64,000 nt of DNA from Mermis nigrescens (lineage: Eukaryota; Nematoda; Enoplea; Mermithida; Mermithidae). Both the position numbers and the translations under genes were made by a program. Below the pieces are notes generated by a model. That model saw only the letters and a program-made list of their open reading frames with translations, did no database searches and had not been told where the DNA came from. The stretch lies in NCBI GenBank assembly GCA_036768485.1, contig JAVLUZ010000143.1, positions 2,537,633 through 2,601,632 of the forward strand, read 5' to 3'. The number at the start of each line of letters is the position of its first letter. The stretch's first letter is position 1. Positions 11,713 to 23,800 of the stretch are shown piece after piece.

Positions 11713-12586
11713 CTAAGGGCGAGGCATGCGCACTTTATATTGTTTCAATTCATACGAGTTACGGTCAATAAACCAATTTTCCTCGCCCGCGTCCCGTTTT
11801 TCCTTCAAATCAGCATTCAATTGACGGAGAGCCTCACGTTGTTGCCAGGTGCGATCCGGCCGGGCGTAGATTTTGGATTTACGCCCCTTATCCGCGTATT
11901 TGGTGGCCAACTGAATCAACTCGGCCCTGGAGGTCTCCGAGTCGCACTTGACCTTGATGATGCGGGGCAAGGTGGTGCCATCCTTGTACGATTTGACCTC
12001 CGGGCCGGAGCGCCGAATGCCGACGATTTTTTGGGATCGAACCCGACGGTGGTGACGTACTGCTTCACGTCGTCCTCCAAGCTGCGTCGTCGCCAATGGG
12101 AACGAAATTCTCCAGGACGACGGTGGTTTTCTTGGAATCTGCCTCCAAGGCGTCCTTCACTGCCGAAACGACCACTTTGTTGATGTCGATATCGGCCATC
12201 CGTGGCGGCCTCATAGGCGCGAAGTTAGGTGCCGCGAAATTAGGAGCCGTGAAACGCGGTGCCTGCGATTGGGTGACCTGCTTGGCTAAAGAGTCCAACT
12301 GTTCTTTAATAGACGCTTCGAGAGAGTCAAAGCGATTTTCCAAAGTGGAAACTTTCTGCTCCACTGTCAAAAGTTTCTTACCCACCGGTAAGCACATCGG
12401 GCAGAGAAACAGCTGGTCCAACAGTGCCAAGACGCTGTATTGGGCGTCGTTCAAACCTACGCAAGCCGTGTGAAACCAACAGTGGCAAAGGTCGCATTGA
12501 ATCCCCTTGGAATTCGGGTCGACCGCTTCGTCGCATTTCGGGCATTTGCACACTTTATCCGAAGCCAATTTCACTTTACGACCCAT
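11713..12586 (-). pseudogene. LINE ORF1 with PHD-like zinc finger
   Basis: Starts at the ATG at 12586. Residues about 13-66 form a C4HC3 PHD-type finger (CKCPKC, then CDLCHCWFHTAC, then FLCPMC). A short heptad-like coiled coil follows (VEQKVSTLENRFDSLEASIK) and then a nucleic-acid-binding C-terminal part (about 11713-12030). Two missing bases, near 12075 (before GGAGGACGAC) and in the A run near 12028, break the frame in the middle. ORF1 of CR1-like elements is thought to act as a nucleic-acid chaperone. Confidence 0.85.
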
Positions 12587-12646
12587 TGGAAGACGCGGGT
12601 AGCGAATTAATCGTCGTTGGTAAATTTATTTTATTAAAGGCACAAG

Positions 12647-12902
12647 CATACGTGGGCAGCAAGAAAATTCTGGGGGCGCAAGATTTTTCAAAGCTCAAAA
12701 AATTGCCTTAAAAATGGTGGTATGGCGAAAAAACACAATTTTTAGACGTTTCTCATCGAGCACTATTCATTGGCATCAAAAATTGCGAAAAAACAAAAAA
12801 AATTTTAAAAATTGAATTCTGGGGAGGGGGTATTTTGATTTCTGGGGGGGATATTTTGGTTTCTCGGGGGGTGCATACCCCAAACCCCCACGCCCAGGTG
12901 TG
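12647..12902. mobile_element. hAT MITE, CGTGGGC family (family 1)
   Basis: Begins CATACGTGGGCAGC and ends CGCCCAGGTGTG, flanked by an exact 8-bp TSD GGCACAAG (12639-12646 and 12903-12910). It is the best-conserved small repeat family here, about 250-270 bp, with purine-rich tracts around 'aattctgggg' and an internal 'cattggcatcaaaaa'. Other copies: 20039-20148, 30317-30564, 37922-38451 (nested pair), 39662-39909, 40564-40831, 47868-48130, 48760-49023, 60582-60832. Confidence 0.85.
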
Positions 12903-13589
12903 GGCACAAGGCTCTTACGTGCGCCCCTTAAACTGGAGTAAAAATCACAATACTGCGCTTAACAAGTGATAAACACATGAAGTTTTACTACGCATATAAT
13001 GTAGTTGTATTACTATAGGCCGTCTGGTAATTTTGTGGCTCCTACTTGTTTCAAAGCTGAAAATTGATTTTCATGAACAAGGTTTCGTGAAAAAGACTAC
13101 AGGCTACACATATACTTACACATCGATTGAAACACTTCCGTATTCAACTTATTCTTCCAAAAACCAGAATTGAACTAGGCAACAGTAGCCCCTTCTTTCT
13201 TATTTACTGTAGATCGCTAGATCCTACTGTAGCTACATAGCAAAGAAGGGTTTCAATAACATTCTTGCGTCATAATTCATTCTCGTCTTCCAACAGATCG
13301 ATCAACTTACAGATAAAAATCGCGCATTCAGCTTATCCTAAGTTGACACTTTAAACAATAGATTAAGGCCCGTATGACAGAAGGCCGATTACTTTTAATC
13401 GGAGATTCAGACGAATCTTGGATTAAAGTCCGATTAGAAAATCGGAAATTGAATCCGAGATTTTGCTGAATCCGAGATTGATTCGCCTCGGTATGACAGA
13501 ACGCCGATTAAACTTGGATTCGCCAATCGTAGATTAAAGCCCGATTCACTTCTATAAAGAGCATTACAACGATACCCAACAAACTACTA

Positions 13590-14001
13590 TGTCTTCTTTG
13601 TCTGCGTCATTTGTTGTACGTCCGAAAAAGTCTCGTAAAAGCATAATTGAAGTGGATAGAAACGGCTCAACCAAGGAAGATACAAAACAAGATCTTGTGG
13701 GTTTAAAAAAATTCACAAGAACGAACTTCAGCAACTAAAAATAAAGTTATTGCACGAGAAACATGATTTGGAAATGTGCGCTCTTCGTGAGGAAATTCGG
13801 GCATCTCAGCTCAAAGCCCAGTATTACCAAAATTTGATAAATTCACAGCCAAGGCCCTCAGGATTTGTTCAAGAACATGTTGGAACTTCTTATCAGCAGC
13901 ATACAATAACTTCACCCCTGCCTGAGCAACGTTATATGCAACAACAGCAACAGGGGTCCTTTACCACCAGTGAAGGCAGTCATTTGACATACTTAAATTG
14001 A
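13590..14001 (+). pseudogene. Harbinger Myb-like/DNA-binding partner remnant
   Basis: A first frame from the ATG at 13590 (MSSLSASFVVRPKKSRKS and about 30 further residues) shifts near an A run at 13706-13714. It then continues as HKNELQQLKIKLLHEKH into a charged helix and a Gln-rich tail to the stop at 13999-14001. The long amphipathic helix then Gln-rich end resembles the C-terminus of Harbinger Myb/SANT proteins; the DNA-binding domain itself is not recognisable. The assignment rests mainly on the element around it. Confidence 0.45.
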
Positions 14002-14044
14002 GTGAAAGTTTTTTGAAAGTCTTACTTGCGTTTCCGTGCTCAAG

Positions 14045-14269
14045 CTAAAGTGCCGTTTCGTTCCGCGTTTTAATTTTTTCTGCTAATTTGTCAATAAGCA
14101 TGCGCACTGTTGTTTTGCTAAATCGATATCGTATAGTAAATTTTACATAATCATATATTTCAAATGGATTTGATCGACTAATTTTTGATGCATTGAGCAT
14201 ATCATTCGTGTCTTCATCATCAGAATCGCTCAATTCGTCCACAAAATTGAGAAACTCGACAACATCCAT
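14045..14269 (-). pseudogene. Harbinger transposase N-terminal fragment
   Basis: 74 codons starting 213 bp inside the right end. An acidic leader (DELSDSDDEDTND) is followed by FTIRYRFSKTTVRMLIDKL, which matches the 'F..RYRLSK.TV..L...L' helix at the N-terminus of Harbinger/HARBI1-type nucleases. The DDE catalytic domain is missing, removed by the internal deletion. Confidence 0.65.
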
Positions 14270-14507
14270 GGTGAGAATACAATGACAATGACTTAATCGG
14301 AGATTTAAACCTGCCCCCTAGCAGGATCGAAATCTCCGATTAAGTTTGGGCTACATTTTAATCCGAGATTCGTCGAATCGGCGTTCTGTCATACCGAAAA
14401 AAAATAAATTCGAGATTTTAATCTCGGATTAATCGGAGTTTAATCCGAGATTCGCGAGAATCGGCCTTCTGTCATACGGGCCTAAGATGTTAAGAAACGC
14501 CGCAAAC

Positions 14508-14578
14508 TCCCGCATAGCTCAGTGATAAATGGTCTACTTGTCGTGGAAGTGAGCCGGGTTCGATTCCAGCCAGCAGCT
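14508..14578 (+). repeat. tRNA-like sequence (tRNA pseudogene or SINE head)
   Basis: Contains an A-box-like TAGCTCAGTGATAAATGG and a good B box GGTTCGATTCC at about the usual spacing, as in an RNA polymerase III promoter. The expected acceptor-stem halves (CTCCCGC and CAGCAGC) do not pair, so it is not a working tRNA. The following 130 bp could be a SINE body, but no second copy was noticed. Confidence 0.4.
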
Positions 14579-14599
14579 TATTTAGCGCACTTGCTGTAT

Positions 14600-15993
14600 G
14601 TTCCAGCACTAATTAAATGCCGAAATTAAATTTGGCGGATTAGTGCATTAAAAATGGAAGAACTCCAGCCGCCCACCCTCACTGAGCTGCCGAATTACAC
14701 TAATTCGTTTTGTTTCGCTTACTCTAAAACCTTAAAAAATTTACGAAAAAGCTCTCGAATAAATGAAACAGACTATAGATACATAGTACGTGTTATTTGG
14801 GCGATAACGTCACAATAGACATCATGTAGGTACTTTTTTATTTATGATAATTTTGATACGTACTTTAAAACATTATAAAGAATAGGATTAAAAAGTGAAA
14901 TTCTTGGAAAAATTTCAGAGCTTTCCTGACTGCGGAAAATTCTCGGTTTTTCCACATCTGGCGGCCAACTTGCATGACTTATAAATGGATTGCAATAGCA
15001 ACTAAAGTATCATTTTTCAGCAAGGAAGTATAAACCCTAAAAAGCTAGACATTGCGATAACTTTACTAACACACAACATCTATAAATTAGCATAATAACA
15101 AGAAGTGCGTACATATGTCATAAGTTATTTAGGAATTTCAAATCTGGAACGTTCACACTTGCAAACCGAAGGAAAAGTTCGAAAAATCGGTAAATAAGTA
15201 AAATTAGCAAAAGTTGATCGTATGAACGGCGAACATTAGCGCATTCTACTATTATAAATAAGGAACGATATCACAATACGTACAATGGAGACATCTACAT
15301 CAATGGAGCAGCAAAGCACCCAATATCTCTTTCAGAGTCTTCAGATAAATGTTAATTCGAAAGGATCTTGTTTATTTCGACCACGAAGCAGTAGGTGCCT
15401 TTCTCTTTTCGCCACGAACAAAAAAATGCGCGATTACTAGCGTCCCAGAAATATAGCACTGAATTAATTAGCAGAGGTAAAAAATAAACGATTGAAAGAA
15501 TGAAAAACTAAAACTGGCAAAAGAAAACATTCTTTCGTAGAATACTGAAGAGAGAAATTACGGATTTAAAAGGAACGGACATCTGATCTTACTTACATAG
15601 GGAATCAAATTTTCTTAAGTAAGTGAAGTAAATAGAAAAGTAGTTTGATTATATGTACATATGTACATAAAGACTCAAAGAATTACAATAGGTATTTGCG
15701 TTAGCATGAAAACAACAATTTCAAAGCGTATCGTAAAACTACGAAAGGAAATTTCATTTTAATCTTTTCAAGTACTCTGGCAAGCCCAAAGCTAACAAGG
15801 TTTTTGATCACATGCCCTCGCGCCTCTAATACAGCTCAACTTGTTAAAGCAACGTAATCAGGCGAAGGCTACAAGTCACAATGAAGGCAATCAGTCGGTC
15901 GACTTAATCAAAAAAGCTGAATAGAGAGAATAGATAAGGTTAACCAATCACGAAATACGAATGACCGAAATCTAATAAATAATTAAAACGTCT
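14600..15993. other. Region downstream of WASP, no gene recognised
   Basis: AT-rich and apparently low in repeats compared with its surroundings. It must include the WASP 3' UTR, but no clear AATAAA was seen close to the stop on the minus strand. A 51-codon plus-strand frame at 15285-15440 has no recognised homology. Confidence 0.4.
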
Positions 15994-16046
15994 TCAATCT
16001 TCCCATTCGTCTTCATCATCGTCTTCGTCTGCTTCGCTGTCAGTCT
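15994..16046 (-). CDS. WASP exon 10: acidic Arp2/3-binding tail
   Basis: After the acceptor ttcattccag the exon encodes ETDSEADEDDDEDEWED and a TGA stop. A run of Asp/Glu with one Trp three residues from the end is the hallmark A region that contacts Arp2/3. It joins exon 9 in phase 1. Confidence 0.93.
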
Positions 16047-19000
16047 CTGGAATGAAATAAAATACGTACTTCACAAATAAGCCTAAATACAAGAATATAT
16101 AACGAAATTGCATGGAAAAAGTAAGCTGACATCGACCACTGGCGGATCCAGGAAAAAATTTTTAAGGATGGGGCGGTCCGAAAACCTGAAGTTACATATC
16201 TCGAGAACCATCCGGAGATAGAAGAAAATAAATGCACTTTTGGGCATTTCTCGACGAGCAGGAATATTTCGAAAGAATTCAAATAATTTTATCTTCTTTT
16301 TCATGCTCACGTGCAAGAAATATATCGTTAAAACTATCTACACAACTGATTTTTGATCACCCCAATCCATCAATGGCTTGTTAATCTTGGTGTTTGTAAT
16401 CAATCTTGGTAATTTGCGAAGAAAAACAACATGGAAAATGAATAATTCGGCGCGTGGCGCGAAACAAATTTGGCATGTTTTCTATGTTTAACTCATATTG
16501 AGCGTTTTTGAGCGGTTTAGTGGACAAAAACTAGATGTATGCAGGTACATTACAAAAATTTTGCATTTAGTAGCTTAAAATTACCATAAAAGACCTGTTT
16601 TGACAAAGTTTTAGACACACTTTGAGAATTTTCCATCTTTCCTATTAAGGACTTCTGTGACAAAAAATTATTTTCTATTTCGGGGATGGGTCGTTCCCGC
16701 CCCGTGACATAACCCGACCATTTGATTGCCTTGGATACAAAGAGAATGCAAGAAACATCCTTGCTTTTACAGCTAAGGATCTTGAGTGACGCGCTCAAAC
16801 GCCCCAGCGGGGTCCGGGGCGGGGCTTCGGAAAATTTTGTAAAATGAAACGTTGAATTGTACTGTTAAAAATTTCACAAAATCGGCTGAATTATGGTTCA
16901 AAACTTAGCCTAGAAACAGTTAGAATTGACCAGCTCTTCATACGTACCTACAAACTATTGCAAACTTGATGTGACATGCGTTCTAAACTGAAACACTAGA
17001 TCACTAAAGTGCTGAGAAGCACTGGAATATTTTAGCTGCTTCAAGATTCAAAACATGTTGCAGGAACTTTATAACGAAAAAAATGATGATTGAAAATTTT
17101 AGACATTTTTGCCTGTTTTAGCTCAATTTTGGGCGCATTCCAATGTATATCTAGCGTGCCATGCTGCTCGAAAAAATTTCAGGAATGGTTTGAGGGGGCA
17201 GCTGCCCCTCCCTCCCCCGCCCCCCTTGGATCCGCGCCTGACATCGACTAACGTACATGCAACAGGGGGCATATGAGGGGATCCCACATACAAAATCGAT
17301 AGCTCCGTCTTCCCATCCCCCAAAGTCAAATATTTTTGACCCCCCCCCGATTTCTAAGGAAAACTTGCGTTTTTACCATTTTTATCTGATTTTTGACATC
17401 TTTGGCCAAAGATAGACGGTCATTACCCCTCTTACCACGGCCGAATATCCCCTTTTTTAGCTGTTAGATGGGTGTCGACTGGTTAGAACAGAACAATATA
17501 AGTGCAAGCAGCTAATGTGTTTTAAAGAACAATGTACACTCGAACTCCTTTGAAAATCGCATCTTGCTTGGATCAACGACTCCCGTGTGTATTAACCGAG
17601 AGTGTTACTTTTAACCAACCGAATATCTGTTCGGAACTAAACTATTAATATATGAACAACGACTGTACATGCAGTGTCACTAGCAAAAAAGTAGCGGAAT
17701 AAGAAACATGGATTAAATAAATACATATAAAAATTTCAGAAATATTATTAAACAAACAAATAATATATTTAACTATATACCTTCAGAAATCTGAAAACGT
17801 CGCTCTTGTAACGCCCGGGCCAGGGCCCCTGCTATTCCACCCATGTCTTCTGGTGGTGTTACTCGCTGTTTTTCCTGTCTATCAACCTGTAAACAAAAGG
17901 AATACCTTTTACAACGTCAATCATCACAAAATCGGAGGCAAAACGGATTTGCACGAAGCTAAGATCGGTAAAATACATTTATTATAGAATATATATAAAT
18001 GCTCTAAATATATATCGATTACATCATTACTTTAAAGTAGGGATGGCATTATACATGGGCAACAAGAAAATTCTATCGGGCCTGGTTGATTGAAATCGCC
18101 AAAAATATTACTGAAAATGCTGGGGTCTACTGTAATCTGCAAGGGGCTGTCGACTTCTGCGGGGGTGTAAATGAATCCCACGCCAACGTGTGAATGGGAC
18201 CATACATGGGCAGCGAGAAAATTCTGGGGGGTCTGGTTGGAAGAAATCGCCAAATATTACAAAAAACGTTACTTAAAATAGAATTCTGAGGGTCTATAGA
18301 GATCTGCGGAAGGTTTTTCAAGTTCTGTGAGATTGCAACTCCTCCCTTCCTCCCCATGACAACGTGTGGGGGGACAAGCACAGGCGCCATTGCCACCTAA
18401 CTGTCAACAATTAGCTGCAGAAGTCGATTCAAACCAATCGTCCTGTTTTCCTACATTCAAAACAACATATCAATTAAGCGCTTCATTTTATTGTTAAATT
18501 ACTCAAGCAATTTAATCAATTAAAAACCAATTTCATCATTTTTGACAACCGCCTTCCAACTACAATTTGATAATATGGAAGGGCGCCATTGTCGTGCTGA
18601 AATACCTTGGTAAAGCTAAGAAGCAGTTTTCGATAATGATGTAAAATGCACATACATATGATAAATCAGAATCAGCAATTATTTTCAAATCGATCTATGC
18701 TCATAATTTACCCAAATCCTATTGAGAGTGCAAATCGTCTGTAGCATAACGCTTCCATCGTCGAATTAAACTAAATTTTTATGTCACTTAGATCTGTTAT
18801 GCTGCTTTAAAACCTTTTTTGCGATTATAAGGGTAAAGGGTTACAAATACCAATGGCAGATCTAGGATTTTCCTAAGGGGGTAGCGGTCCCCTAACATTT
18901 CCAAAAACAGCCAGAAATGGGTCCAAAAATTTGTCCTTTACGTGCGAAATAGCGTTTTTTCGGCAATTTGCGTCGTCTAATTTTATTTAAAATTACTTTT

Positions 19001-20758
19001 GACGAAACATTTTTTCGATAAATCTTGAAACTTCCGACAATTTTGTGCTTAAAAATCATTAAAGTTCTTTCAATTCAGCAAAAATTTAGCGCGAAGCGCC
19101 AAAACTTTGTAAAATTTAGGCAAAAGTACGTTTAGAAGCTTGATTTACTGCACGATCTCCTGTATTTGTAGCATTTGACGCGGAAATTCAAAAAGTTAAG
19201 CTTAAAAATAGAAGACTATGCTGAAAAAGCTGTTTCTGCGGTTGGTTGAAATTAATTTAAAACCTATTCCATGAGCAAAAAATAGCTTTTAGATCACCCA
19301 AAAAGTAAATAAATGTCATTAATAGGTATTAGCCGGCGCGAAGCGCTGGAAAAATTTGAGAATTATGGTCGCTGACGGCCAAACATCATTGCACGTAGAC
19401 ATCCATTCTTTATCTCGCCAACTACTTTAGGCCAATGAGGGCGGCCGCCCCCTCCGCCCTTCCCCCTTAAATTCACCCTTGACAAACACATATTTACATA
19501 TATATGTAACAGCCAAGATTCAACTGACGAATTTACGTTTTTCCAATTGTCTACTGGTAAAAATTTAGACTTCTGTGTCCAGGCGTTTTGCTTTCACTAA
19601 ATTCGTATTATAAATTCTAACATGTGTCTTTTACAATTTTAACATCATTATGACTTGCTTCAGCCTCTCAAAATTCCAATCTAGTCGAAAAAAGACGATT
19701 AAATACAATTTCAAACTGTATTTTTGAACATGTTTAAAACAACTAATTCAAAATGTGGTTAGAACATTCCCAACATACCTTAACTAATACTTTTGTGGAA
19801 AACTGACTAAGTTGGCTCAAAATTCAGGTGAATGAGACAGACTTTCTTTAATAATATCGAAAAATTTTCCAGCAATATTATACATTGTCTCAAAACCGTT
19901 TGAGAGTACCCGATGCTTAAAAGTCTTAGGTATGGGTTCAAGAAAAGGTCCAAATCAGGCTTTTTCACCCTGTGTTGAATATTGCCTACACACCAGAACC
20001 GTGTGGTTTATCGCTTGAATACCGCAAGGAGTCGCTATCACACCTGGGCGTAGGGAGGGGACCCCCAAGAATTCAATTCTCAAGACCATTTTTTGACCTT
20101 TGAAAAATCTTGCACCCCCAGAATTTTGGTGCTGCCCACGTACATATGGTCGCTACTAGGTATGGGTAAAACCCCCTCTCACAGTCTCATCCTCCCTATA
20201 CCCTTCTGCGAAGCCTAGAAATCGTACACGCAAATAGGGGGAAGGGGAGGGGGTATTACCCCCCACTGAGAGTCGGCCAGACAGGCACTATCCGGCCATT
20301 TTGAGCTGACGGAACGTTTTTTGCATGAAGCAGCAAAAATTTCAAAAAAAAAAATTCGGCGCCGAATCAGTACTTTTGTATACTTTTTTACTCGAAAAGC
20401 GCCAAAAATTAATCGATTTCTGTATTTTTCAGTGTTAAAAGTGATATAACGCAGTCAAAATGGACTAAAAATGCTTTAAAATGCGAAATGACCACGAAAA
20501 GACGTTTTATAGACTATTTTGACCATTTCGGTCGTTCGAGCAACAAAAAAATTCGTTAACGTTAAATTTACTGTTTCAGATTTCTGAAATTCCACCTCTC
20601 CTGCCGACCCTGACCTTGTGCACCTATGCCATAAATGATTGCACTTTGTATATGTTACATACATACATGTATGTATCAGCACATAATACGTTGTATGACA
20701 AACGCTAAATGTCAAAGGGAATCAAAGGCTGAGTGACTTAAACAAAAAGGTATTAATA

Positions 20759-20815
<57 letters not shown>

Positions 20816-23800
20816 TAATAATAATATTAAACTATTACCGGTCTCAGTGTAATGCCCTCCTTTATATCTTTCAGCATTGCACCTCGCGCATCCAGAGGTG
20901 GCGACTTGCCAGCTGGAGAATCCTGCACTGACTTCAAGGCGACTCCCTTGGCGATTTGTGACAAAAAATCGCCGCTCGCAGGAACTGATGCTGCTGGTGC
21001 ACACAAGGTCGGGGGAGGCATTGGAGGGGGTGTAGGTGAAGCTGTGACGACAGGTCCTTGAAAGAAAACTGCGACATGGAAAAATGTAACAAAATCGAAA
21101 TTAAAATAAACCTAAATTCCATTGCACGAAACATTGGGCATGGATCACAATTTCAGAGTCAATGAAGGAATAAATGAAGAAAAATTTATAAATAATTAAA
21201 TCAAATTAAATAATTAAATACATAAGTGAATTAAATCATTTATTTAAAAATAATTTATAAATAAGTAATTAATAAATAAATAAGGGCTGCCTAGAAACCA
21301 CTTTCGTGGCTAATTGCTTGAGCGCTGAAAATTGATTTCCAAGCACTAGGTTTCGAGAAATAGACCATACATACACATGTACATAATATGGGTGAAGGGG
21401 AGATTACTACCTCCTGAAGAGATAGACAGGTACTGTCCAGCGATTTTAAACTTGCGGAACATTTTCTGCATCATGTTTAAGTACAAAAGCAATAATATTG
21501 TCAAAATACGCATTAATACTTTTATGTCTCGTTTACTCAAAAAGTTCCCAGAACTGTTTCAAAATGGTCTTAAAAAATCAAAATTTCTAACCCGATTGAT
21601 TAATTTCGATATTTTTCATCCTTAGAAGTGACAAAATGCAGTCAAAATGGGCTACAGGATATTATCAAATAAAAGCGTCTTATATAGACAACTTCAGCTA
21701 TTTTTGTAATTTGACTAGCAAAAAAAGCGTGAACGCTGAAACTTATTCTTCTGGATTCGTGGAATTTTACCCCCATCCCCTGCCGACCCTGACCTTGTGC
21801 ATCTACGACAATTGTTTAAAGAAAAACGAAATAAGCATTACAAAAATGTTACACCATACTACATTGTTATTACATTACATTACTTTACACTACTTTTGCG
21901 AACTCAAAAACGATGAATGCGTGTCAAAAACACCATTTTTGGCGTTTCTGTTGATGTGAAAATTTCAAAAATTAGAAATAATTCAATAAAATATTCAAAA
22001 ACGGTTGTTTGGCAAAAACAATTGGCACTTTTGTACTAAAAAATCGTTAAAAACGCTTAAAGCCGGATATTTTTTACTATTTTTGGAAAATTAAAAAATT
22101 TTTGAGTTAAAAAACTATTTGCGGGGAGGGGCGCTTAAAACCGATTCTCTATGATCACGTAGTATTATATTCGGGTGCATTTTAGAAGCGTTACAAGCAC
22201 TATTTTTGCAAAGGGCTTATTTGTGCATGTGTGCAAACAAGATGTACGTACATAATAGAGGTGCACCGGTGAAACTTTTTTTGCCGGTGCCAACTTAAAG
22301 CTATATTTTGTGTATGAAAAATTTTTTAGAAATAATGTGACATTGATGCAGATCCATGTAGGATACATAACATGAGATTTGTCATCACTTTGTTATATGT
22401 TCAACTAAGTATTACTATCTGTTCACCGCACATTAATGATTATTTTCATATGATACAGTGCAACTTAAAATGACTGACTTGTATATATGTACATATGTAT
22501 GTATGTAGTATGTATTTATGTATGTATGTAGGCATGATTTCAGCATGTAAATTCTGTTGGCTAGCCAACCTGAAAAATTTTCAAACTATTTTGTTGGACT
22601 TTAAACGATGCAAACTGTGCGTCAAAGACACAATTTTTTGGCGCTTCTGACATTCTTCCTTCTAGATGTAAAAACAAAAAATATTGAAAAACTCAATGAA
22701 ATTAAAAGAAATATTGTCAGGAAACGAAAATTTGGTGCGAAGCGCGTAATTAAGTCAGAAGATCAATAAAAGCGCTTTGAACTGCTCGCATTTTTAGAAT
22801 TTTTCGGCAAATCGGAAATTGTGATCAGCAGCATTCTTCGGAGTCAGCATAGGCATCACATGACATTAATCCTCTCAAGCAAGGACCTATCCTTGCGTGC
22901 ATAAATGTATTGTATCGGTTCCAGTTATTCACAAATCACTGTCTAATTTAGAGTTCATCAATCTAGCATTTCATTTTCAGAAATACATAATTCCTATTGT
23001 ATTAAGTCAAGTAGCCAAATTTCTGCCTTGATTTTGGAATACTTACATTTACTCAAACGATTAATCCTACTACTACAAAGAATATATTTAGTCGAGCATA
23101 ATAAGCATCAATATTTGTGTTTGTTTATCTAGAAATTCAATAATGGAATAAAAAGCTAAATCGTTAAAGAAACACTTGAGATGATTGACTTGAATCTCCT
23201 TCTGCATATACTAATTATTGGCACCGGCACCGGTGCCAAATACCTCGGCACCGGCGCCGGTGCCGGTGCTAATCCCACCCCTAGTATATGATATTCATTT
23301 TTCACTATTAGCACTAAGATAATATAATAGCTAGCAACGTTGTCGTGCAACCATTTGCATATAGCGCTTTTGTCGCATTTCAATCATTTCTGTGATAAGC
23401 AGCATAAAATATTCCTGAATCAGTACGAGATAAAAATTTTAACACTCTTATTACCTTCAATCTAACTTTGAGGTTTCAAATATAGAAAAGTAACAAATCG
23501 GCGAAGGATATCGAAAAATTCGATGTTTTATTTTATTCCAAATTAAATATTAGAATTTCTCAGAGTGAAAAGTCTAATGAAATAAGCAAAGACGGCGCAA
23601 AACGCTGGTAAATTGAACAAATTCAATATTTTCGAATCAGCCAAAGTAACGGTTTATTTTAATTTTTAATTGAAAACATATTTTACCGCTCTAAAAAACT
23701 AAAGTCGATATCGAAATATTGTTGTAAAAAGGGGAAAAATTTCTTCGTAATAAGAAAAAAGCATGGCGGAAAATTCACATGAATAAAAAATTTATTATCT

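Larger units (their letters stand above)
8638..12600 (-). mobile_element. CR1-like non-LTR retrotransposon, nearly full length
   Basis: On the minus strand the order is ORF1 (PHD-type zinc finger), ORF2 (APE-type endonuclease then reverse transcriptase), a short 3' UTR with AATAAA, and a (TTTC)n tail at 8638-8664. A PHD finger in ORF1 together with APE endonuclease and RT is typical of the CR1/L2 clade. There are four single-base frameshifts, two in ORF1 and two in ORF2, so this copy is inactive. An hAT MITE inserted 46 bp upstream of the 5' edge. Confidence 0.9.
13367..14482. mobile_element. PIF/Harbinger element, internally deleted
   Basis: The terminal inverted repeat begins GGCCCGTATGACAGAAGGCC at both ends and is flanked by a TAA duplication (13364-13366, 14483-14485), as expected for PIF/Harbinger (TWA sites). 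Subterminal regions carry many copies of AATCGGAGATT-like motifs in both orientations. The interior retains pieces of the two proteins usual for this superfamily, in convergent orientation. Both are incomplete, so the element is non-autonomous. Confidence 0.85.

Noticed and set aside
11740..12183. 147-codon plus-strand frame, and 12096-12473 and 12424-12711
   Set aside because: They are antisense to the PHD-finger ORF1 of the LINE, whose motifs clearly set the coding strand.
14508..14578. Functional tRNA gene
   Set aside because: A and B boxes are present but the acceptor stem does not pair, so only a tRNA-like repeat is claimed.
15285..15440. 51-codon plus-strand frame starting METSTSMEQQ
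   Set aside because: Composition is plausible but there is no recognised homology, splice partner or second signal.
20827..21134. Plus-strand frame 20852-21061 and other frames across WASP exon 8
   Set aside because: They overlap the exon whose WH2 motifs fix the minus-strand frame.
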